Source of the DNA: CAVWGP01 sp963754645
GTDB lineage: Bacteria; Pseudomonadota; Alphaproteobacteria; Bin65
Length of the DNA stretch: 64,000 nucleotides
Direction: 5' to 3'
Assembly: GCA_963754645.1 (NCBI GenBank)
Contig: CAVWGP010000012.1
Location: forward strand, 1-64,000
Within the stretch, counting starts at the first letter, position 1; each line of letters opens with the position of its first letter. Position numbers and translations under genes: made by a program. Below the pieces are notes generated by a model. It had not been told where the DNA came from, did not search any database, and saw only the letters and a list, made by a program, of their open reading frames with translations. Of the stretch, positions 59,084-64,000 are shown one piece after another.

Positions 59084-59119
59084 GGCGCCGCCCGGGACGC
59101 ACACCGTCCGGGCGGCGCC
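59084..59119 (+). terminator. Hairpin after peptide gene 10
   Basis: GGCGCCGCCCGGGACG-caca-CGTCCGGGCGGCGCC is a near-perfect stem of about 15 bp without a T-run, 28 bases past the stop. Its homologue follows member 2. Confidence 0.5.
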
Positions 59120-59161
59120 GCGCCCCTCCCCGATCCCAACCCAGCCCAAAGGAATCAATCC

Positions 59162-59542
59162 ATGTCGAAGACTCTCTGCCTCCTCGCCGCCCTCGCCGCG
59201 CTCGCTTGCGCCGGCGCGCCGGCGCAAGCCAGCCCAACCAGCCACGATCGCGCCGCAACCGCGCCGGTCGCGGCCCTCGCCGGCGAATTCCGCCCGGCCT
59301 CGGACGTGATCCCGGCCGATCTCGGCACGCCGAGCCTCGGCAATGCCGAACAACACATCGCCAAGACCGGCATTTGGAGCTCGGTCAAGAGTGCGGCCAA
59401 GAAAGTCGGCGGCGCGGTCAAGCGCGCGGCCAAGGTCGTCGCGCGCGCGGCGGTCAAGTACGTGCCGAAATTCCCGCCGATCAACGGCGTCATCCAAGGC
59501 TACAAGGCCGCCAAGCATTTCATCAAGCGTGCGGTCCGCTAG
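59162..59542 (+). CDS. Exported cationic peptide family, member 11
   Basis: A 126-residue precursor, intact but divergent at the N-terminus: MSKTLCLLAALAALACAGAP then AQAS at the probable signal cleavage site. The pro segment reads ALAGEFRPASDVIPADLGTP and GNAEQHIAKTG. The mature-like part is GIWSSVKSAAKKVGGAVKRA, then ARAAVKYVPKFPPINGVIQG and KHFIKRAVR, rich in Lys/Arg, without acidic residues or cysteine. AAAGGAATCAATCC precedes ATG 59162. No GTCAC block: it probably depends on the gene 10 promoter. Confidence 0.72.
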   Translation: MSKTLCLLAALAALACAGAPAQASPTSHDRAATAPVAALAGEFRPASDVIPADLGTPSLGNAEQHIAKTGIWSSVKSAAKKVGGAVKRAAKVVARAAVKYVPKFPPINGVIQGYKAAKHFIKRAVR

Positions 59543-59591
59543 GCCGCGCCAACCCGACCCAACCCAAACCATCAGGAAAAGGACTGCCCCC

Positions 59592-59927
59592 ATGTCGAAA
59601 ATGTTTCAACTTATGATTGCAATCGCCGCCCTTACTTTGGCCGGCACCGCCTCGGCCGGCGCCGCCGTGGTGCGCGACCACCGCACGCCCGAAACCCCGG
59701 TCGTGCGCGACCACCGCACGCCGAAAGCGCCCATCGTGCGCGACCACCGCACCGGCGGCATCAAGGTCACGGTCAATGTCGGCGCCGGGGTCAAGGCGGT
59801 GAAGAAGCTGCTCGCCGGCAAGGCCAAGGTGACGATCAATGTCGGCCTCGGCGTCAAGGTGGCGAAGAAGGTCGTCGCCGGCGTCGCCAAGAAAGTCGGC
59901 AAGGTGCTCGGCGGCCTGTTCGGCTAG
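59592..59927 (+). CDS. Exported basic repeat peptide, divergent member 12
   Basis: A 111-residue protein. The signal peptide MSKMFQLMIAIAALTLAGTA is clearly family-like, but the conserved pro segment is replaced by three copies of VVRDHRTP-x-x-P (residues about 26-53). The C-terminal half has two similar units, IKVTVNVGAGVKAVKKLLAG and KVTINVGLGVKVAKKVVAGV, and ends AKKVGKVLGGLFG, a cationic amphipathic pattern. It has no cysteine. It starts 49 bases after member 11 (AGGAAAAGGACTGCCCCC before ATG) and ends in front of a bidirectional terminator. It may be a carrier or partner of the others; that is speculation. Confidence 0.68.
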   Translation: MSKMFQLMIAIAALTLAGTASAGAAVVRDHRTPETPVVRDHRTPKAPIVRDHRTGGIKVTVNVGAGVKAVKKLLAGKAKVTINVGLGVKVAKKVVAGVAKKVGKVLGGLFG

Positions 59928-59946
59928 CCGATCTTTCGCCCGAACG

Positions 59947-59992
59947 AAAAAACCTTCCGCCATCCGCTGTTCATAGGCGGGTGGCGCGAAGG
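59947..59992. terminator. Bidirectional terminator between the peptide array and the primase module
   Basis: CCTTCCGCCATCCGC and GGCGGGTGGCGCGAAGG form an imperfect stem of about 15 bp. On the minus strand it is followed by TTTTTT (59952-59947), on the plus strand by CTTTT. It separates convergent transcripts from member 12 and the gene at 60003. Confidence 0.75.
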
Positions 59993-60002
59993 CTTTTGGC
60001 GT

Positions 60003-60446
60003 TCAACGTCCGCTTCGCCGCGCTTCGTAGAAGGCGGCGCGGCAGCGGTCGTGGACCCAGACGAGGTGCGAGGTGTCGGGCACGCCGGCCGGGCCCGCCG
60101 GCGCCACGCCCAACGGCAACATGACGTTGCCCGAGGCGGGCGCGCCGCCGCACTGGGCGCAGCGCGTGGGAGCGCCGCGCTCGGCGGGTTGACAATCGGC
60201 GAGGCCGGGGGAGCGCCGAACTTCATCATCCGCGCCGAACTTCATCATGCCCAAACGATGATGAACTTCGGCGGCGATGCCCGCCCGGCGGCGCAAGATG
60301 ATTTCCACCGCCCTTCGTTCGGCGCGCAGCCGCTCGATCAACCCCGGCGGCGCGCCATAGGGCGCGTCGAGGACGATGAAGCAGCCCTGCAGCCGAAAGC
60401 GCAGGCCCGCCGATTCCGCCCGCCGGACCAGCTCGTCGGCCATCAT
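60003..60446 (-). CDS. Hypothetical protein with zinc-finger-like C-terminus, replication module
   Basis: A 147-residue protein. The N-terminal half (ADELVRRAESAGLRFRLQGC, LIERLRAERRAVEIILRRR) resembles the short TubC-type segments often found in genes beside phage/plasmid primases. The C-terminal half has CAQCGG...VWVHDRCRAAFYEARR, with a C-x2-C pair and a later H/C pair that could bind zinc. Between the halves lies an inserted palindromic repeat encoding MMKFGADDEV. It follows the ATPase gene by 21 bases on the same strand. Function unknown. Confidence 0.55.
   Translation of the reverse strand: MMADELVRRAESAGLRFRLQGCFIVLDAPYGAPPGLIERLRAERRAVEIILRRRAGIAAEVHHRLGMMKFGADDEVRRSPGLADCQPAERGAPTRCAQCGGAPASGNVMLPLGVAPAGPAGVPDTSHLVWVHDRCRAAFYEARRSGR
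60217..60270. repeat. Palindromic repeat element copy A inside a coding region
   Basis: CGAACTTCATCAT occurs at 60217 and 60236 and is faced by ATGATGAACTTCG at 60258-60270 (one mismatch to the inverse). It is read as MMKFGADDEV on the minus strand within the gene at 60003-60446. Confidence 0.65.
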
Positions 60447-60467
60447 CAGGGTGCGCAGTCGAGATCG

Positions 60468-61715
60468 TCATAGCGTGATCCTCGCATAGCCCGGGGCGGG
60501 CGGAGCGGCGCCGTCCTGGCGAAGTTCATCATCCGCGCCGAACTTCATCATCGTTTGGGCTTGATGAAGTTCGGCGCCGTTGATGAAGTTCGGCGGCAGC
60601 GACCAGGTCCAGGCGCTCTTGAAGCCGGATTTCGCCTTGATCGCGCCCGCCGCCTTGCGCGCCCGCTGCAGCGTGATCGAGCTGATCCCGGCCTCGGCCG
60701 CGGCCTCCTCCAACTTCACCGCCGGGGCGGGCCCCGCGCTCAGCGCCGCCCGGAGCCAGGCAACAGCCTCGGCCAGCTTGCCGCCGTTCTCGCACGCCGC
60801 ACCGCCCTCGCCCAAAGCGGCATCGAGATCGGCGCTGACCGGCTCGCTCTCCCAGGCCAGGCGCGGCGCCTCGCCCGGCGACGCGGCGATAGTGAAGGCG
60901 TGGCCGCTGCCGTTCGGCCATCTGCCGAGATTGTTCTTGCTCTGGAGAAACAGGCGCCGCCGAGGGGCGCCGCCATCGGCCTCGCCCGCCGGCGCCGCCT
61001 GCTCGGCCACGACATAGACGGCGCGCGCCGCGGCGGCGAAGGCGAGCGAGCCGGTCAGGCGATAGAGCGCCTTGCCGCCGCTGCCCTTGTTGAGATGCGT
61101 GACCGCGACGACGGCGACGTTGAGGGCGGCGGCGAGATCGGCGAGCGGCGCCAGCACGGCGCGCACGTCGGCGTTGCGGTGCGTCTCGACGCCGGCGAGA
61201 TAGGCCGAGATCGGATCGATGACGACGAGGCGCGCGTCGCCGAGCGCGTCGAGCGCGGCGCGCATCGCCGGCACGTCCTCGGCCAGCGACAGCATGCGGC
61301 CGAACGGGCGGCCGTCGGCGGCGGTGGCGTTGACGCGCGCCAGGATCTTGATCTTGCGGCAATCGGCGCCCGCCGCCATCAGGCGCGGCACGATGGTGGT
61401 GTCGGGCGCGTCCTCGGCCGAGATCGCCAGTACGCTGCCGAGCGGACAGGCGGTGCCGTCGGGCCAACAACTGCCGGTTGAGACGCGCGCGGCCATGTCC
61501 ATGGTGAGCTGCGACTTGCCGAGGCCCGGATCGCCGGCGACGACGCTCAAGGCGCCCAAGGCGAAACGCTCGGGCCACAGCCAGTCGATCGCCCGGCGCT
61601 CGACCTTGTCGGCGTCGAGCAGCTCCAGCGCCGGGCCACGGCGCGCGGCCGGGCCGGCCGCAGCGGCGGGCGCGTGCAACAGGGTGTCGCGGATGGCGCT
61701 ATCGGGTTTGCTCAT
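60468..61715 (-). CDS. RepA-like AAA ATPase (AAA_25) of a phage/plasmid replication module
   Basis: A 415-residue RecA-fold ATPase of the RepA/AAA_25 type, used as a replicative helicase or helicase loader in mobile elements. Walker A is GDPGLGKSQ (61-69); ISAEDAPDTT (99-108) is the family acidic motif; Walker B is RLVVIDPISAYL with D167; THLNKGSGGKALYRLTGS follows as a sensor region. Near the C-terminus an inserted palindromic repeat encodes INGAELHQAQTMMKFGADDE. The start overlaps the primase stop by 17 bases. Cytoplasmic. Confidence 0.8.
   Translation of the reverse strand: MSKPDSAIRDTLLHAPAAAAGPAARRGPALELLDADKVERRAIDWLWPERFALGALSVVAGDPGLGKSQLTMDMAARVSTGSCWPDGTACPLGSVLAISAEDAPDTTIVPRLMAAGADCRKIKILARVNATAADGRPFGRMLSLAEDVPAMRAALDALGDARLVVIDPISAYLAGVETHRNADVRAVLAPLADLAAALNVAVVAVTHLNKGSGGKALYRLTGSLAFAAAARAVYVVAEQAAPAGEADGGAPRRRLFLQSKNNLGRWPNGSGHAFTIAASPGEAPRLAWESEPVSADLDAALGEGGAACENGGKLAEAVAWLRAALSAGPAPAVKLEEAAAEAGISSITLQRARKAAGAIKAKSGFKSAWTWSLPPNFINGAELHQAQTMMKFGADDELRQDGAAPPAPGYARITL
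60520..60592. repeat. Palindromic repeat element copy B inside a coding region
   Basis: CGAAGTTCATCAT (60520) and CGAACTTCATCAT (60539) face TGATGAAGTTCG at 60562 and 60581. The core CATCATCGTTTGGGC is the inverse of the core of copy A. It lies in the 3' end of the ATPase gene and keeps the frame open. Confidence 0.65.
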
Positions 61716-62611
61716 GGGAAACCTCCTTCGAATTCGTTGCCGTTTTGTTCATCAGCACGTCGTTGAAATCGGTGCCCGGCCGGGGCGGATGCGCGATGCG
61801 GACCTCGCGGCCCTCGGCGCGCCAGCGCCGGGCGGCGGCATCGGCGGCGGCGAGGCCGGCGCCGCTGGCGTCATTGTCGGCGGCGACGATGACGCGGCGC
61901 GCCAAGGGCGGCGGCGGCAGGATCAGGTTGCGCAGGCCCGCCGTGCCGAGCGCGGCCCAGGCGGCGATGCCCGTGGCCTGCATCGCCGTCAGCGCCGTCT
62001 CGACGCCCTCGGCGACGATGAGCACGGGCGCCGCCGGGCCGAGCCTGACCGCGCCGCCGAGGCAGCGCCCGAGCGTCATGCGCGCCGGATCGAGCGCGGC
62101 CTTGCCGCAACCTTCGGTTGCAAGGTAAGTGCGCTGCACGGCGGCGAGGCCGCGCCGGCCATGCCGCGTCACCGCCGCGATCAGCGCCGGCGCGCGCGTC
62201 CCGCTCGGCCGGTGCAAGGCGGACGGCAGAAAGCGCAGGGTCGGCGGCGGCGCGAGCGTCAGGCCGCGCGCGCGCAGATAGCGCTCGGCGAGCGTGCCCG
62301 CGGCGGGCACCGCCCGGCGCCACAATCGCAGCACCTCGGCCTGGTAATCGTTGCGCTCCGGCCCGGCGCCGCAAGCCGCGCCGGCGGGCGGCCACAGCTT
62401 CAAGCGCGTCAGCGCCGCCACGATCTCGGCGTAGCGGCAGCCGGCGAAGCAATGCAGCAGCAGGCGCCCGTCGCGGCCCGCCGCCACCGACAGCGACGGC
62501 GCCCGGTCGTCATGCGCCGGGCACCGGCACAAGCCCGCCCCAGCCCCGCCAGCGCCCGCCCAAACCCTTGACGATGGCCTCGGCGCCATCCGACCTTTTT
62601 TCGTTCGACAT
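61699..62611 (-). CDS. Toprim-domain primase with CHC2-type zinc finger, one frameshift
   Basis: A phage/plasmid-type primase of about 303 residues. From ATG 62611 the protein starts MSNEKRSDGAEAIVKGLGGR; an extra G near 62540 shifts the frame into CRCPAHDDRAPSLSVA and LLLHCFAGCRYAEIVAAL, the CHC2-like zinc finger (C, C-x-H pattern). The Toprim part has VLIVAEGVETALTAMQATGI (acidic E) and VIVAADNDASGAGLAAADAA (D-x-D), ending HPPRPGTDFNDVLMN. It should make primers for replication of a mobile element. It overlaps the ATPase start. No integrase or origin is seen in the window. Confidence 0.78.
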
Positions 62612-62692
62612 GTTCGTATCCCGATCCGGAACCGGGACCGCGCCCGGCACGCCGCCAAGGCAGCGCCCCGACCGGCCAGGCTAAAGCACATT

Positions 62693-62758
62693 TCATTCGA
62701 TTCTGCACCGTACAGGATAAAGCCAATGGTACAGAATCGAAATGAGGGGTCAGGCCCC
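62693..62758. repeat. Imperfect inverted repeat plus GGGGTCAGGCCCC palindrome
   Basis: TCATTCGATTCTGCACC (62693) and GGTACAGAATCGAAATGA (62728-62745) are inverted copies with two differences, next to GGGGTCAGGCCCC. This arrangement resembles REP-like or transposon-end sequences but no transposase is nearby. Confidence 0.5.
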
Positions 62759-62886
62759 TTGGAAACATTTGATATAGCGCGGATTTTGTCCGCAGCGCGG
62801 CCCACCGCACCGTCGGCGTGCGTCCTTGGGGGCCGCCGCAAGGACGGCGGCGCCTCGGGATGAGGGGGATTTTTCCGGCAACAGAC

Positions 62887-62916
62887 AAAAAGGGCGGACC
62901 CTGGGACCCGCCCTTT
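62887..62916. terminator. Terminator-like hairpin upstream of the kinase gene
   Basis: AAAGGGCGG-accctggga-CCCGCCCTTT is a 9-bp stem with A and T flanks that could work on either strand. Confidence 0.6.
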
Positions 62917-63224
62917 CGCGTTTGATCGAACTCGGAAAGGACTTGCGGCTTACGAACCCCACCAGTGCAACGGCATGGCCACGCGCAGCATGCCGCCGTA
63001 TGCGAGCCCGTCCTCTTTCGCGAATCCTAGCGCAGCGCGCCGCCCTCAGCCGGCCCGGCGGTTGACGCAGATCTCGATCGCGTCCTGGGCCGAGAGCGCT
63101 TCTTGTTCCAGGCCGCAATGGCGCGGGCCGGCTTCGCGGCGCAACCGGCGGTCGCGGTCGCTTTTCAGCGGCCGGAGATTCGTGGATAATCGGCTGCGAA
63201 CCGGGATTCGAGGATCGCGCCGCG

Positions 63225-64000
63225 ATGGATAGGCCACGAGATGCCCTGCCCGAGGGTACGAAGCTTGCGGGGTATATCATCGGCCCCGTGCTGGGCCGCG
63301 GCGGCTTCGGCATCACCTATCTCGCGGCCGACGCGCTCTATCCGAGCGAGCGGGTCGCGATCAAGGAGTATTTCCCGAACGGACTCGCCGTGCGCCAGCC
63401 CGGCGAGGCGTCGGTGCATCCGTCGAGCGGCCAGAAAGAGCAGGACTTCAAAAAATTGCTGGCGCGGTTCGAGGCCGAGGCGCGGATCCTGACCGCGCTG
63501 CGCCATCCGAACGTGGTCAAGGTCGAGCGCTATATCGAGCTGAACGGCACCGCCTACATCGCGATGAAGTACGAGGACGGCAAGAGCCTCGCCGCGATCC
63601 TGGCCGGCGGCGCGACGATGTCCGAAGCCGAAATCGACGAGGTCTTGCCGCCGCTGCTCGACGGCATCGAAGCGGTGCACGCGCGCGACTTCCTGCACCG
63701 CGATATCACGCCCTCGAACATCTATATCCGCACCGCCGACGGCTCGCCGGTGCTGCTCGATTTCGGCGCCGCGCGCCAGGCGCTGGGGCAGGAACGCAAG
63801 ACCAGCCTGACCGAGATCGTGGCCCCGGGCTACGCGCCGTTCGAGCAATATTTCCGCAAGGGCGAGCAAGGGCCGTGGAGCGACATCTACGCGCTCGGCG
63901 CCACGCTGTACCGCTGCGTCACCGGCGAGCGGCCGCCGGAAGCGCCGGAGCGGATGCGCGAAACGACGCCGCTGTCGTGCCGCGCCTTGGCGAAAGGACC
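63225..64000 (+). CDS. Serine/threonine protein kinase (N-terminal part, runs off window)
   Basis: The first 258 codons of a Hanks-type (PknB-like) kinase; the gene continues beyond the window. Start MDRPRDALPEGTKLAGYIIG. The glycine loop is LGRGGFGITYL (23-33), ATP lysine K47 in VAIK, alpha-C glutamate E85 in FEAEARIL, catalytic D160 in HRDITPSN with N165, metal-binding D179 in LLDFGAARQ and the activation segment up to APGYAPFEQY. The usual lysine of HRDxKPxN is threonine here, a variant found in some bacterial kinases. The domain after the kinase (sensor, membrane helix or Ser/Thr regulatory part) is unseen, so its role cannot be set. Confidence 0.88.
   Translation, partial: MDRPRDALPEGTKLAGYIIGPVLGRGGFGITYLAADALYPSERVAIKEYFPNGLAVRQPGEASVHPSSGQKEQDFKKLLARFEAEARILTALRHPNVVKVERYIELNGTAYIAMKYEDGKSLAAILAGGATMSEAEIDEVLPPLLDGIEAVHARDFLHRDITPSNIYIRTADGSPVLLDFGAARQALGQERKTSLTEIVAPGYAPFEQYFRKGEQGPWSDIYALGATLYRCVTGERPPEAPERMRETTPLSCRALAKG

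Larger units (their letters stand above)
62612..63224. other. Non-coding stretch between primase and kinase genes
   Basis: It holds an inverted repeat at 62693-62745, the small palindrome GGGGTCAGGCCCC at 62746-62758 and a terminator at 62887-62916; no convincing gene was found. The last 150 bases before 63225 should contain the kinase promoter, which I cannot locate. Confidence 0.5.

Noticed and set aside
53010..59542. Are the AAKKV-rich proteins histone H1-like nucleoid proteins?
   Set aside because: Low-complexity Lys/Ala tails fit, but every intact member begins with a signal peptide and an acidic conserved segment, which argues for export. Kept only as an alternative.

Overview
The window is high-GC DNA from an alphaproteobacterium, most likely a Rhodospirillales-like lineage. 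The evidence is gene content and order: str, S10, spc and alpha operons run together on the minus strand without rpmJ or infA, adk precedes rpsM, and rplQ is followed by a Do-type protease, rarA, crcB, an RluA-type pseudouridine synthase, a HAD phosphatase, ATP12 and propionyl-CoA carboxylase genes. No rRNA, tRNA or CRISPR array was found.

Layout. (1) 1-948: two broken minus-strand genes (DUF4287/DUF5655 and SRPBCC) that run into a probable assembly junction. (2) 949-15249: a giant minus-strand surface or secreted protein gene with an LEPR-type N-terminus, a DUF4347 domain, cadherin/VCBS-like domains and about 39 near-identical 90-residue Ig-like repeats; its end is missing and its repeats carry many frameshifts. 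(3) 15.7-31.7 kb: housekeeping and metabolic genes (outer-membrane-like protein, pccA, class III cyclase, membrane proteins, oligopeptidase B, pccB, ATP12, HAD, RluC-like, CrcB, RarA, Do protease). (4) 31.8-50.6 kb: the complete ribosomal protein/EF-Tu/EF-G/rpoA/secY/adk supercluster. (5) 50.7-52.4 kb: a three-gene accessory operon with overlapping starts and stops (TIGR04255-like). (6) 52.5-59.9 kb: an array of small exported proteins. (7) 60.0-62.6 kb: a phage/plasmid-type RepA-like ATPase and Toprim primase module with palindromic repeats inserted in coding DNA. (8) 63.2 kb to the end: the start of a serine/threonine protein kinase.

The most novel region is 52.5-59.9 kb. It holds a tandem family of at least eleven related loci plus one short divergent gene. 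Each typical member has a Sec signal peptide, a conserved acidic pro-like segment (ALAGD-RPASDVIP-DLGTPS-GNGEQH-AKTG) and a strongly cationic, acid-free, helix-prone C-terminal half that begins GLFSSIK or GLWSSVK. Several end in a two-cysteine loop followed by Lys/Asn-Pro. The layout looks like eukaryotic pre-pro antimicrobial peptides, by convergence. Six members share a promoter block with GTCAC direct repeats about 13 bp apart. A perfect 19-bp inverted repeat made of the same motif lies between the first member and the divergent 62-residue cysteine-containing peptide, implying one regulon. Function is inferred, not shown.

A caution applies throughout. Single-base indels break genes that must be intact, such as rplP, and the indels inside the giant repeat gene fall where repeat copies differ, as if consensus errors blended two variants. 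Frameshifts here should be treated as possible assembly errors until checked with accurate reads.
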